NCBI GenBank assembly: GCA_035771175.1
Contig: CM069598.1
Location: 15,500,438-15,564,437 of the forward strand
Source of the DNA: Paratinospora sagittata
Taxonomy: Eukaryota > Streptophyta > Magnoliopsida > Ranunculales > Menispermaceae
DNA length: 64,000 bases
Direction: 5' to 3'
Shown in pieces: positions 46,415 through 58,998 of this stretch. The first letter of the stretch is position 1. Each line of letters starts with the position of its first letter. The notes under the pieces are model-generated. The model was given only the letters and a program-made list of their open reading frames with translations, ran no database searches and was not told the DNA's origin. The position numbers and the translations under genes were made by a program.

Positions 46415-47272
46415 ATGCAGGTTGGTCAATTGGTTAACAATCTCAATAACCGACCTCAAGGCACTTTACCTAGTAACACCGAGATCAATCCTAAAGGCGA
46501 TAATAAAGAGCAATGCAAAGTAGTTACTTTTAGGAGCGGTAAGGAGTTGCATGAGGTGATCCGGAAGCCTAATGATGCAGTTGAGTCTAGAAAAATCGGC
46601 AGAAGAAAAGCAAAAACACATGAAGAGAAACAACATGACACCCAGAAAAGTGTTATGCCTTACAGGCCACCACCACCTTTTGATCAGCGTTTACAGAAGC
46701 AAAAATTGAACAAACAATTCTCCAAATTTCTTGAGGTATTCAAAAAGCTCCACATAAATATTCCTTTTGTTGATGCTTTGGAGCAGATGTCAAGTTATGC
46801 TAAGTTCATGAAGGAGATTTTATCCAATAAGCGAAGGTTGGGGGAATTTTAGACACTTGCTTTAACAGAGGAGTGTAGTGCCATTCTCCAGAAGAAACTA
46901 CCACCAAAGCTCAAGGATCCAGCGAGCTTCACTATTCCATGCACCATTCGGAACCAGTTCTATGGTAGAGCTTTGTGTGATTTGGGAGCCAACATCAACT
47001 TGATGCCCTTATCTATATATCAAAAGCTAGGTTTGGGGGAAGCAAAGCCTACAACCATCGCTTTGCAACTTGCCCATAAGTCACTTACATATCCTAGGGG
47101 TGTGATTGAAGATGTCTTGGTGAAGGTTGATAAATTTATTTTTCCAACTGATTTTATTGTTCTTGATATGGAGAAGGATCGAGAGATTTCAATCATACTT
47201 GTTAGGCCATTTTTAGCTGTGGGGAGGACACTCGTTGATGTGCAAAAAAGAGAATTAACCATGCGAGTTTAA
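46415..47272 (+). pseudogene. Athila gag-pro spacer and aspartic protease
   Basis: The first part (46415-46852) is a basic linker with TFRSGKEL and FLEVFKKLHINIPF, typical of Athila upstream of the protease. A TAG at 46850-46852 breaks it. The protease follows, with CDLGANINLMPLSIYQKLGL (46970-47030), the catalytic Asp in the Athila-type DLGA box, and then FIVLDMEKDREISIILVRPF. Confidence 0.87.
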
Positions 47273-47281
47273 AATCAAGAT

Positions 47282-49073
47282 GTGACCTTTAATGTGTTAA
47301 AGGCAATAAAGTTCCCGAAGGAAGCCGATGAATGTTGTAGAGTTGATGTGCTTGATACTTATATTGATGAGACCTTCTCAGAGAATTCTACTAGAGATCC
47401 TCTTGAGGATTTTCTGGTGAGCACCTTAGCTATGGAAAGGTGTGACTCTTGGGAATATGTAGAATTAATGCTTAATGCTTCTCCTCAGTGTTATAGGTCT
47501 AAACAACAGTTTGAACAGTTGGAGCTTCCATCTAATATGAATTCTGGCGCAAAGTCATCTATTGAAGAACCACCATCATTGGAACTCAAGCCACTTCCCA
47601 AGCACTTGAGATACACTTATTTGGGTGAAGCATCTACCTTTCTTGTAATCATTGCAACTGCACTTGATGATGAACAAGAAGCTAAGTTGCTCAGAGTACT
47701 GAGGAAATACAAACTAGCCTTGGGGTGGTGTATAGCTAACATAAAAGGGATTAATCCCTCAATTTGTATGCATAAGATCCTTTTGGAAGATGACTTCAAG
47801 CCTACTATTGAGCATCAACGTCGTTTAAATCCGATTATGAAGGAAGTGATAAAGAAGGAGATCATTAAGTTGTTGGATGCATGAATCGTTTATCCAATCT
47901 CAGATAGCTCATGGGTTAGTCTATTAAATAATGAGTTGATTCCTACTAGAATGGTGAGCGAATGAAGGGTGTGTATGGATTATAGGAAGCTCAATAAAGC
48001 TACTAGAAGGATTACTCTCCTCTCCCATTTATTGATTGGATGCTTAATAGATTGGTTGGGCATCCCTTTTATTGCTTTTTGGATAGATACTCTGGATATA
48101 ATCAAATTGTTTTTGCCCTTGAAGACCACCTTCACTTGCCCATACGATACATTTGCTTTTAGGATGATGCCTTTCGGACTTTGCAATGCCCCAACCACTT
48201 TCCAGAGATGTATGATGGCAATCTTTTCAGATATGGTGGAATAGTTTATCAAAGTATTTATGGATGATTTTTCAGTTTTTGGTGATTTTTTTTTGTCTAT
48301 GTCTTCAAAATCTTGCCAAAGTGCTTCAGAGATGTGTGAAAACTAATCTAGTGTTGAATTGGGATAAATGTCATTTTATGGTTCAAGAGGGCATTGTTCT
48401 GGGTCACCTAGTTTCAGAAAACGGGATTGACGTTGATAGAGCTAAAATAACAATTATTGAAAAACTTCCTCCTCCAAATTCTGTAAAAGGGGTTTTAAGT
48501 TTTTTTGGCCATGCAGGGTTTTATAGAAGATTCATTAAATACTTTTCCATGATTTCTAAGCCTCTTTGCAATTTGCTAGAAAAAGATGTGGTATTTGACT
48601 TTGATGATGCTTGTCTTTGAGGCCTATCAGATTCTGAAGCAAAAACTTATATTAGCACCGATCATAGTGGCACCGGATTGGGAGCTTCCTTTTGAGCTCA
48701 TGTGTGATACGAGTGATTTTGCGATTGGTGCGATTTTGGGTCAACGTAAGGCAAAGATTTTAGCAAGACTTTAAATGAGGCCCAGATGAACTACACCACT
48801 ACGGAGAAGGAGTTGCTAGTTGTGGTATTTACGTTTGATAAGTTTCAATCATATCTTGTTGGCACAATGGTGATAGTTTACACAGATCACTCCGCCATCA
48901 TATATTTAATTGCCAAGAAAGATGCTAAGCCACGTTTGATTAAATGGGTCCTTTTGTTGCAAGAATTTGACTTAGAAATCCGTGATAGAAAAAGAACAGA
49001 AAATCAAGTTGTTGATCATTTATCCAGACTTGAGAATGGTGAACAAGATGGAGGGATGACTTTGATCAATTAA
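47282..49073 (+). pseudogene. Athila reverse transcriptase and RNase H, frameshifted
   Basis: After a spacer ending HLRYTYLGEASTFLVIIAT, RT motifs appear in four frames: HQRRLNPIMKEVIKKEIIKL (to a stop at 47882-47884), CMDYRKLN (47969), MPFGLCNAPTTFQRCM (48168-48215), and FMDD at about 48258-48270 split by a stop. GLHLV-type and FYRRFIK motifs follow to 48620. RNase H shows CDTSDFAIGAILGQR (48700-48745), [13 protein letters not shown], and [10 protein letters not shown] with VDHLSRLE. The breaks are nonsense codons and indels. Confidence 0.88.
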
Positions 49074-49240
49074 TCATTTCCAGATGAGCAACTTTTCGCT
49101 CTTTAACAATAGATTGTGTAATGGTATGCCGACTAAGTCAATTACATAATGAGTAGAGCACTGCCTCTAGAGCTTTTGTACCAACAAAGGGAGAAATTTT
49201 TACATGATGTTCAATACTATGTTTGGGATGAGCCATTTTT

Positions 49241-50397
49241 TTGTTTGAGCAGTGTTCAGATAAGATTTTGAGATGGTGTGTGCCTAAGGAAAAAGTAGCA
49301 AATATACTCCATCATTGCCACTCTTCAGATTATGGAGGACATTTTGGGGGCGATAGAACGACTGCAAAGGTTTTTCAATCCAGATTTTATTGGCCAACTT
49401 TCTTTAAGGATGCTCACTCATTTGCTTTCAAGTGTGATCTATTCCAAAGGACGAGGAATATATCTCGCCATCATGAGATGCCTCTGAACAATATTTGGAA
49501 GTTGAGATTTTTTATGTTTGGGAATTAACTTTATGGGCCTTTCATTCCCTTATTCAATAACTTGTATATCTTGGTAGTGGTTGATTATGTTTCTAAGTAG
49601 GTGGAAGCAATGGTTGTACCAACTAATGATTCAAGAACAGTGGTTAAATTTTTGAAAACTAATATCTTTACTAGTTTTGGAACTCCGAGAAAAATAATCA
49701 GCGACAGAGGGACACACTTCTATAACAAGTCTTGTGAAACTTTTCTTGCTAAATACAAAAGATGGCTATTGCATATCATCCGCAAACAAGTGGTCAAGCC
49801 GATGTGTCTAACCGGGAAATTAAAAGAATTCTTGAGAAGACGATTAATCCCACTTTGAAGGATTGGTCTAAGAAGCTAGATGATGTTTTATGGGCATACC
49901 GCACCGCTTTCAAGACCCCAATTGACATGTCTCCATATTGATTAGTCTTTGGGAAAACATGTCATCTTCCAGTGGAGCTAGAACATAATGCTTATTGGGC
50001 CATCAAGAAGCTCAACTTCGACATGCATGCTGTGGGTGAGAAGTGTTTGTTACAACTCAATTAGATGGATGAATTTCACCTTCAAGCCTATGAAAATGCC
50101 AAGTTACACAAGGAAAAGACCAAGTGCTGGCATGATAAGAAGATTCTGGAGCGCCATTTTGAGTCGGGTCAATAGGTGCTACTATATAGTTCTCGTTTGA
50201 AGCTATTTCAAGGAAAACTCAAATCTAGATGGTCAGGACCATTTCGCGTCATCAGAGCCTTGCCATATGCTGCAATGGAGATTGAAGAAGAGAATTTAAA
50301 GATAACTTTCATGGTGAACAGGCAAAGACTTAAACATTATTGGGGAGGATTGATCGATCGTCAAAAGTCCTTCATCACGTTGGCTGAAGCAGAATAA
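49241..50397 (+). pseudogene. Athila integrase, interrupted
   Basis: The zinc-binding part has HHCHSSDYGGHFGGDRTTAK and FYWPTFFKDAHSF, with CDLFQR. The core has VEAMVVPTND, FTSFGTPRKIISDRGTHF (second catalytic Asp) and further pieces to 50140 in shifted frames. The C-terminal part has LFQGKLKSRWSGPFRVIR, the GPF/Y motif of gypsy integrases. At least four breaks; a stop at 49597-49599 and frameshifts after 49760 split the DDE core. Confidence 0.85.
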
Positions 50398-51024
50398 ATG
50401 TGGTGGTAGTCAAGCCGATGACTATAAATAAGGCGTTTGTTGGGAGGCAACCCAATTCTTTTAGATTTTGTTCTAGTTTTTTGTTCTTAGTTGTTTCGTA
50501 AATTTTTTAGGATTGCTTTGCTTTTGATTCATTTTTTTATTTTTTATTTATTTTACAAGTTGATATTCAAGTTTGGGGTGTGTGCAAGGCATTGCACATA
50601 TACCGGTGGTCGTAGCAAGTTGTGGCATCTAATTTGTTAGTTCGTTTCGTCATTAGGATAACAATGTAGGTATATAGTACAAATAAAAGGAAGGAAAGAA
50701 AGAAAAATAAGGGTAGAGAAATAAGAAAAGCATCATTTTTTTCTTCCTCAAGTTTTCAGATTTGGGATTACTCCTTCTTCTTCAAGTTTTTTGTTTTGAA
50801 ATTAAGCTTCAAAGGAAAAAGGTGCTAGGGCTTCCAACTTTGGGGATTTTACATCCTTCATCGCATTGTAAGTGTTTCTTGCTTCTATTTTACACCTTGT
50901 TGAAGGTTTTGGTGGTTGTTTACATACATTGGTGGAACATAGCACATAGTTGAACTATTTTGGGTGAAAAATATTTTAGACGTGTGGTGTGAAGAATAAT
51001 GTGAACCCTTTGGTATGTGATTGA

Positions 51025-51969
51025 GTGTGGATTTGGTTGTTTGGTGGATTATTTTGGCTCTTTACTTTTGGGGACGTGGTTGTGTTGAGTTTTGGATACA
51101 TTGTTGGCTGCAAATTTTTGATATGGCTCCCAAAAAGCTTTTTTGGTCATCAACGCTTTGTGAGTTTGGCCGCATCTACGCATTACAATGAGTCTGTGAT
51201 GAGGAGAAGCATTGTGAAAGAAATGGGTCTCCACGTTTCTTTTGCACATAATCCGTTGATTGCTCGCATGATTGAAAAAAGAGTGTAGAAAGAATTTTTC
51301 AAACTACCCAAGGCTGCAGTTATTCCGGTTGTCCGAGAGTTTTACACTAATGCAAGAGAGTGGAATGGCTACAAAGTATTTGTTTGTGGCAAGATAGTGT
51401 CTTTTGACAGTGCCACCATTAATGCCTTCTACAAGCTTCCAAACATCGAGAATGATGGATATTCTAAATACATTGCTGATGGGATTGATATTGATGATAT
51501 CTTTCATACATTATGTCAATAGGCCAGAGGGGTCTCAGTTTCTTTCGAAGAGTGGATTGGACAGCAACAACAAAGCGTGGTTGAATTTTCTAGGTGCCAA
51601 GTTGATGCCAGGGAACGATCTGACTAAGTTGCCAAAGATCGTGCAATCCTCTTATTTGCCATCATTTTTGGTAAATCGATTAATGTTGGGAAGGTGATCA
51701 GATATTCTATTATACATAGTATTAATCCTTCGACCACTAGGAGGCTTACTCATCCTTCATTGATATGTGTTTTATGCCATAATGCAGGAGTGACTTGGGG
51801 TCCGGATGAGAGCTTCTCCACTCTAAAGTGGTCATTGATCATGCGACTATTGTGCGTTATAAGAGTCGAAATAATGATGAGGACACTCCTCTTGGTTGGG
51901 GACCAAATGATGGCGCTACGTCTTCTCAACAACCCAGTGCATAAGCTTCAACTATGGATGAACGAATAA
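51025..51969 (+). pseudogene. Athila post-pol ORF with putative plant transposon protein domain
   Basis: After integrase, a third coding region in the same sense has VVREFYTNAREWNG, YKVFVCGKIVSFDSATINAF and YKLPNIENDGY (51316-51475). In another frame WLNFLGAKLMPGND and then INPSTTRRLTHPSLICVLCHNAGV follow (to about 51800). This is the domain annotated in plants as putative plant transposon protein and commonly found 3' of Athila pol. A nonsense codon at 51286-51288 and a frameshift near 51520 disrupt it. Its biological role is unknown to me. Confidence 0.65.
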
Positions 51970-53628
51970 CCCATTTAGAGCATGAGGTTCAAGGGAAACA
52001 TCAACGCTTTGATCAATTCTCCGATAATGTCAACCATTATATGGGCTATTCGGTGGAGTTCAATAGCTCTTTAGTACAAATGTTCAATTTTTGTGCCCTC
52101 AATGCTGGTCCTAATGCAGTGCAATTTTCACCACCACCAATGTTTATTGAGTATACACCCGAAGAAGAGGAGGATGATGAGGATTGATATTCTAGGGGAG
52201 TTTTCTGAATCATTTCTTTTCCTTATATATTTATATTTGTGTCCTTTATTTTATTTTATTTTCATCATTGCGGACAATGCTGTGTTTAAGTTTAGGGGGA
52301 AAAAATTTTAACTTTTGTCATGGTTGGGATGTGTTTTTAGGATTAGTATAGGGTCATGTTCTTCTGCAAATATTTATTTGGTTATATATATTTATGGATG
52401 GCCAATGATTAAATAACATTTATTTGAATATAACTCTAGGAGAATGTAAAAAGTTTATTTTAAAGTTTGTGTGCTTGATTTGATTACTTGCTATGTCTTG
52501 TTTGAGATTCTTTATATTTTTATACATGGTCATGATCATCAAACCACTAGTGTTTAGAGTAGATAAGTGCAAGTTAAGTATTATTGAGATCTCTATGAAC
52601 TCTAGAACTTGTTTGATCACTACTTGAGGCGAAATCCTAGAGATCACACCATTAGGAAGATGATTTAGGCCATGTTTGGATAGTTTGAGCCATTAAGCCT
52701 ACCTATTATTAATTATACCCCTAGTCACCTATTTTTGGACCTATTAACCTTTTCTTAAATTGTCACCTATGAATACTAGCTAAATCCATATTTTTAATTC
52801 TTGATTTTCACCCTTACACCCTTAAGCACTTTGCTTATGGGGAAGTGTATATCTAATTGGAGGATGAATTATGGAAATGAATGAATGAATATAAGGTTAT
52901 GAAGATGAAAAGGTATTTGGTGAAATGTTTGCTTCATATATATATATAAGAGAAAAATAGTGCAAAAGAAAGAATGTCACACCTTGTATAAAAAGAAATA
53001 AGTTTGGGGGTGTAGTGGTGGTTCTTCAAATGAGAAGAAAAAGAGAAAAAGATGAAAACAAATAATGGGAGAGTTGTTAGATTTTAAAAAAATCAGTTTG
53101 GGTATATGTGTTATATTGGTTATGGTTCTATGTAATGTATTGGGGATGATAAAAGATGTTTAGGGTGTTTTGAACCTAATTATTACTTGTTTTTATCAAA
53201 CCTTTTACCCTAGTCGTAAATTACAACCTATAGAAGTCCTATTGATTCCTAGTGGTGTGAAATCTACATTAGTGGAGAGTGGTGTGAAAAACATGCTTAT
53301 GGAGTTCAATTTCAAAATATATTTTCGGATCATGTGTTTTTCACTTGCTTGTCTTTATCTATATGATGTATAAGTGGTTTCATGTGATTGATTATGTATT
53401 TACATTTTTAAGAATCAAAGATGAGGCATGGTAGGAGTTAAATTGAGATTCTAGACATTTTTCCTACTTTTGAAATTTTCCTAGAGGTTATTTCGTGCAT
53501 TTGAGGCCATGTTAAATCCATATCTTTTAAACCAAATTTTTGTTTGTTTTAGAATGTGTTAGTATGGTGTGTTTTAGGTTTATTTTCTCTTTGCTCAGGA
53601 CGATCAAAGTCCTAAGTTTAGAGGTATT
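51970..53628 (+). other. Athila 3' untranslated region and polypurine region
   Basis: A short acidic frame ends EEEEDDED at 52187. The rest is long noncoding sequence, including GTTTAAGTTTAGGGGGAAAA at 52284-52303 and, just before the LTR, CCTAAGTTTAGAGGTATT (53611-53628). A (TA)n run lies at 52940-52950. Positions 52200-53000 are the inverted counterpart of 53711-54490. Confidence 0.7.
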
Positions 53629-53710
53629 TGATAAGTATGATTTTTACATATATTTTATATCATTTTATGTTATAGTTTCGGTATAGTTTTATTTCGGTTT
53701 GCATTTTATC
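53629..53710 (+). repeat. Athila 3' LTR, first ~82 bp only
   Basis: TGATAAGTATGATTTTTACA, then TTTTATGTTATAGTTTCGGT, matches 39309-39390. It breaks off at about 53710, where inverted Athila sequence begins. Confidence 0.85.
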
Positions 53711-56015
53711 TACACATGAAGCAAACATTCCTTCTTATTTCTTTAGGTGTAACATTCTTTCTTTTACACAAATTTTTTTTTCTATACATGAAGCAAATAT
53801 TCCTCCAAATATCCTTTTCATTTTCATCACCTTCCATTCTCATAATTCGTCATCAAATAGATATATACTTCACCATAAGCGCCATAGGTTAAGTGTTTAA
53901 AGGGTGTAAGGGTGAAAAATAGGATTTTAAGAAATATGGCTTTAGCTATTAATCATAGGTGACAAAGAAAAAGGTTAATAAGCTCAAAAATAGGTGACTA
54001 AGGTTAATAAGAGCAAAATAAAAAAGGGTATAATTATTAATAGGTAGGCTTAATGGCTTAATTAAACTATCCAAACATGGCCCAAATCATCTCCCTAATG
54101 GTGTGATCTCTAGGATTTCGCCTCAAGTGGTGTTCAAACAAATTCTAAAGTTCATAGAGATCTTAATAATGCTTAACTTGATATTATCTACTATAAACAC
54201 TAGTGGTTCAATGATCATGACCATGTATAAAAATATAAAAAATCTCAAACAAACATAGCAAGGAATCAAATTAAGCACATAGACTTTATGATAAACATTC
54301 TACATTCTCCTAGAGTTATATTCAAATAAATGTTATTCTTATTATAAAACCAAATAAATGCTTGTCAAAGGACATGACCTTAAACTAATCCTAAAAACAT
54401 ACACAAACACATATCCTAACCATGACAAAAATTGAAAATTCTCCCCCCAAACTTAAACAGAGCATTGTCCTTAATGCCAAATATAGAAGAAAAGAAGAAA
54501 TAGAATAAAGAAGAAAAAGTTGTGGAAACCCGCTTAACCAAAATGGGTAGAAGCCTCCACATGAGTATCTCCAATCTTCCTCTCTACAATAGCTCGGAAG
54601 GCCCCCAAACTTGTTTAGAATCCTGTAAGAGATTAAAAAAAATAAGTCAATAGCAAAGAATTCCTACAAAATTAATAAAGCAACTAAATAAAGTTGAAAC
54701 TAAAACCGTTGGGTTGCTTTCCAACAAGCGCTTGGTTTTAAGTCATCGGCCCGACTTTCTCTTTTTTTCAAAGTGGATCATCAAGAGGAATGTCGATAGC
54801 AATCCTTTCTTCTTGGCCATAGTAGTGCTTCAACCGTTGGCCATTGGCGTAAACAAAAGACCCATCCTTGCACTTAACCTCCTCAGCATACACAACAACT
54901 TTTCTTCTTCAATAGGAGACAAAGATGATGATGTGATGACCAGATATGGAAATGTCTCTCCCAAATATGCATACCAGATATGCTCCGATAATGGCTTCAA
55001 TTCCAATATAAGTTTCATCAATTCCGTTGGAGGGGGATCATCTATATTCTCCACTTTGGCAATATATAGTTCAAAGGGATCTTTCAGTGTTGCATTCGTA
55101 AGAAGTTCTTGAACAAAACTTCCATGCATGTCTATCCGGTAGCAACTGTTCTTCACCTCTCGAGATTTGGTTGTGTTGTAGATGGTGAACATCACCTTTT
55201 CTTCATTAACCCGAAAAGTTAACTTCCCTCACTCCACATCAATCAATGCCCTTCCAATAGCTAGAAACGACCTTCCAAGAATTAATGGGATCCCATTATC
55301 CCCTTTCATGTCCAAGACAATAAAGATGAACTTGCCAACCTTGACCTACACATCTTTAATGACACTACGAGGATAGGTAAGAGATCTATCCGCAAGTTGT
55401 AAAGTGATGGTCGTAGGCTTCACTTCTCCAAGTCCCAATTTCCTGAAAACAGACAGAGGCATTAGATTTATACTTGAACCCACAAAGTACTTTATCAAAA
55501 GAAGAAGTGTCAATAATGCAAGGTATAGTAAAACTCCCCGAATCCTTTAACTTTTCAAGCAATTTCTTTCGGAGAAATGCATTACACTCCTCCGTAAGTT
55601 TTACCGTTTCAAACTCATCCAATTTTTGCTTCTTAGACATAACATCCTTCATAAACTTGATATAATTAGGCATTTTCTCCAACACATATGCAAAAGGAAT
55701 GTTAATGTAAATTTTCTTAAAGTTTTCAAAAAACTTAGCAAATTGAGCATCTAATTTCTTTCTGAAATCTCCTAGGATAAGGAATAGGAGGCTTAAGAAT
55801 ATGAGGGTTATCAGAAAAGGATATAGATCTAGGTCTGTAAGGCCTCTCCTTTGGCTTTGCTTCAATGTCCTTGGTACTCTCTTCCTCATGGCTACTTGCT
55901 GGAGATGCGGGAGTAATATTGGTGTTGCGTTGTGTAATGACTCCCTCAACTTCCTTTCCACTTCTGAGAATAATAACATTGCATCGCTTCTTAGGGTTCA
56001 CTTTGGTATTGGTTG
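53711..56015 (-). mobile_element. second Athila-type element, minus strand, internally deleted and truncated
   Basis: On the minus strand from 56015 it has gag-pro linker (NVIILRSGKEVEGV at 55950-55995), FKKIYINIPFAYVLEKMP, a decayed protease region (55380-55500), PLSEHIWYAYLGETFPYLVI (54935-55010), then the tail that follows integrase (54700-54770, matching 50395-50450 inverted) and the 3' untranslated region (53711-54690). RT, RNase H and integrase are deleted. The catalytic aspartate of the protease is replaced (CVGSS where the other copy has CDLGA). The 5' side is cut by the LTR at 56016. Confidence 0.85.
54830..55979 (-). pseudogene. Athila gag-pro remains of the minus-strand copy
   Basis: Two main open pieces: 55386-55979 (linker and start of protease) and 54830-55195 (pre-RT spacer). 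They are separated by a frameshift and a stop near 55230. Compared with the plus-strand copy at 46415-47800 the same motifs occur in the same order, but the sequence is clearly divergent, so it is not a recent duplicate. Confidence 0.8.
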
Positions 56016-58212
56016 TGTCACGATGCCCCTGACCTAGGCTGACGTCATGACCGGCACAGTATACTATATACTGTACATACTCGTATATAGTAGATAGTAA
56101 ATTGTCAGCCTTCACATAGTCTCATAATCCTTCCCAAAATTTTCAAAAATTTCGGCAGCATGTCCCCATAAAATGACATTTCACAAAACCCGATATATCA
56201 CAAATCAAATCATCTTCATATTTATACTCATTCCATCCATGTATACCATAATCCAAAATACCATCATTGTCATTCGTTAATCAAACATTCCATTATCTAA
56301 GTATATATATATATATATATCATTGCCAAATATATTAACAATCCAAAATAGCTATTGATATCTTATTTTCCCAAAATAGCCCTTCTAGATGGTAATACAT
56401 ATATAAGATGTGTGATAATTATATATATATCAAAATATATAAACATGCAACCACTTATTCTAAAACATACGTACATCAGCAATGCTACGTTCTAGTCACG
56501 TGCTGATTACGCTCAAAGTTTTCCTTTTCCTTTTGCTTCTGTACCTGAAATGGTGAGGAAAATAGGGTGAGCAAACAACAGCTCAGTGAATATAGTTCTT
56601 GACATGACAATCGCATGCATTTTAGGAAACATGGCATATCAAATCGCTTAAATTAAAATACTTCAAAAGCACATATGCACCATTCATCAAAATAATATAC
56701 GTGCACACAATATATAGTTTATGCTCATTCATAACAATTTTACCATCTCCCTCCTTCAAGGCAAGAGAGCGGGTCTAACCCTTGTATGGTCGTACAAGGT
56801 AGCCACAACCTCTCATTACCCAATTCACAGTCATTTCAAAGATCGCAACCCTTGTTAGGACAGACCTACTGACAATGAGGTTTTGCAAAACCTCATCCGG
56901 GTCTAATTCCTAACGAAATGACATTATTATAAGCTCCAATTTCTAAAATCAGTTTGCATGATCACTAAAGACTCAATGCATTACGTAAACATGCATACAA
57001 TCAAACAGTTTATATGTGTACAATGCCATACAAGAACCAAATCAAGAAAACTATACTCACAGTGGTTACACAGGGTTTCTAAGCCAATATATCCTCTCAA
57101 ATCGAGCAACAATAAACGATCATCATAATTGTTTCCTCAAGAGCATTTATCCATGCACTTAAGCTCTCAATTTAAACACTGAAATGAACCATAGATTATC
57201 ATGAGAATCACCATTTCAACTCACCAAAACACTATTACTACACTCAAATTTTCTAGCTGGTTCAGCAGCTAAGATGGGGTTATTTTACCATGAAAATACA
57301 TATAAAAACATATGTCATATCCACACATCATGTTCTTAACATCGAAACGTCCGAAATTCAGTTCTCTACGATTCTATGATCTCAAACCGGAGTTTCATTG
57401 GATTCTCATTCCATTTTATTTACTGGCTATGATCATAGTACTATTCACATCACTGTTTACTTCATCACTATTCATTCGAAAGATGTAAGTTTTTACTAAA
57501 ATTGTCAAACGATCTCCAAAAATCATGAAATTAGCATCGATGCACTCGCAACAGTGCCTTCTACCATTCTATAGCCTTAAACAGGCGTTTCATCGGGTTT
57601 TAAATGAGTCAAAAGGTCTCCAATATACACTCTAACTTCCAACAACCATAAAAGTTCCAAATGAACAACTAAATGAAATCTAACCACATATTCGGGGCTT
57701 TTATAGTCTAGGGAGTATTTTTTCACCTTTCGAACACATTTTCATTCGCGTGGGGTAAAAACCCTAAGTTTAAAAACACTGTAAAACAACTCTCATAGCT
57801 AAAATTACTCCGCTAGAATCGTTACATCTAGCTTAGATATTAATTTCACGACGAAAAATACCAAAAATAGCGTACCGGCACGTCGAATTTGGCCGCAAAT
57901 CTGCCGTTTCCTTTTTCTCCTTCTCTTATTCGTTCTTCTCTTTCTCCTTCGTTCTGCTTCTGTGTACAGTTTTTATTTTATTTTATTTTATATCTTTTTA
58001 TTCGTTCTTCTTCTTCATACACTCAATCTACCTGAGGAATACATGTGTTATCAATCGATTTCTATTTAAATCACGTTCCAACTCACTTTTGACAGTTTCA
58101 AGTTCATTTGTCACATGTACACATGACTTTAAAGGTACTTATACGTGTAGTATACATTTTGATATACGCATACTTCAATGTATGTATTTAATTAAAACTA
58201 CGGGGTGTTACA
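56016..58212 (-). repeat. 3' LTR of the chromovirus-type element
   Basis: 2197 bp. On the minus strand it begins TGTAACACCCCGTAG and ends GGGGCATCGTGACA. It follows directly on the polypurine tract AAGTTGGGGAGAT (58213-58225). It carries the motif block ATTCACTGAGCTG...GCTCACCC...TTTCAGGTAC (56553-56600, minus). A TA microsatellite lies at 56305-56320. Confidence 0.85.
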
Positions 58213-58298
58213 ATCTCCCCAACTTAAGGAATTTCGTCCTCGAAATATAATAGATAAGGAGAAATGTACCTCACGTGGTAAAAATATCAGGAAATATC
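58213..58298 (-). other. end of pol, polypurine tract
   Basis: This short stretch belongs to the element interrupted by the solo LTR. The original pol stop codon is the TGA at 58273-58271, and after it come TTTCGAGGACGAAATTCC and the purine-rich AAGTTGGGGAGAT next to the LTR. Confidence 0.75.
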
Positions 58299-58747
58299 TG
58301 TGACGCCCCGAAAATTATTTCATCTAGCCCATAACCTAATTGCACTTTGCCCAAACTCTATGCGTTGCCTTGTTATGTTTGGTGTTTGTTTGATGGTTGT
58401 TTAATGTTTGTATAGTTGATGCTTGATAATGTATATAAATATGTGTATCATAAATTGTATATGGGTCATGTTAAATTAAATTATAATGCATATGTTATTA
58501 TTTATGCATGGGCCCATTAAACCATGAATTGATATGAGTTAGGATTGATTGAATAAAAGGATAAATAAGAATGAAAATTTGGTGTATTAAATGGATTGGA
58601 CATTTAAAATACATGGAAGCATGAGATTGGTTAAAGTACATGTGGTTGGTATGGTAGTATGAGACCAACACATGTGAAGGTTGGTGCATGAAAGTGGACA
58701 AGTGTCCCATGCCCACTTCTCTTCTTCAAGGAAGTGCCAGAATGAGT

Positions 58748-58807
58748 GGAGGGAATCAAGGAGAGAATCAAGGAGGGAATCAAGGAGAGAATCAAGGAGG
58801 GAATCAA
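58748..58807 (+). repeat. 12-bp tandem repeat x5
   Basis: GGAGRGAATCAA repeated five times, alternating G and A at the fifth base. This suggests the real unit is a 24-bp pair. Confidence 0.9.
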
Positions 58808-58998
58808 GGAAGTGCTAGAAATAGGTGAGTGGAGAGAAAGGAAAAAAAGAAGAGAAAGAAAAGAAGAGAAAGGAAGGAGTTGCAGGAGGAAGATCTCTGC
58901 GACGTTTTCATCAAAGTGCTGGATCTTTACGATATATGGTCAGATTGAGCTCAAACTTTTTCAGCAAGTTCTTAGCTTATGATTATTCATTCTGGTCG

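Larger units (their letters stand above)
39309..53710 (+). mobile_element. Athila-type Ty3/gypsy retrotransposon, degenerate, 3' LTR truncated
   Basis: The order is 5' LTR (39309-45038, itself interrupted), Asp-type primer-binding site, gag with zinc knuckle, protease, RT, RNase H, integrase, an extra 3' domain, a long 3' untranslated region, and only about 82 bp of 3' LTR. Identification: the TGGCGCCGTTACCGGGGA primer site, the Athila-style protease motif DLGANINLMPLS, and the extra ORF after integrase. The two LTR starts share the words TTTTATGTTATAGTTT and GGTATAGTTTTATTTCGG. The element is inserted into a copia integrase at 39308/39309. Confidence 0.9.

Noticed and set aside
58746..58982. 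Frame with KEGIKERI repeats as a repeat protein
   Set aside because: Produced by the 12-bp tandem repeat inside the solo LTR.
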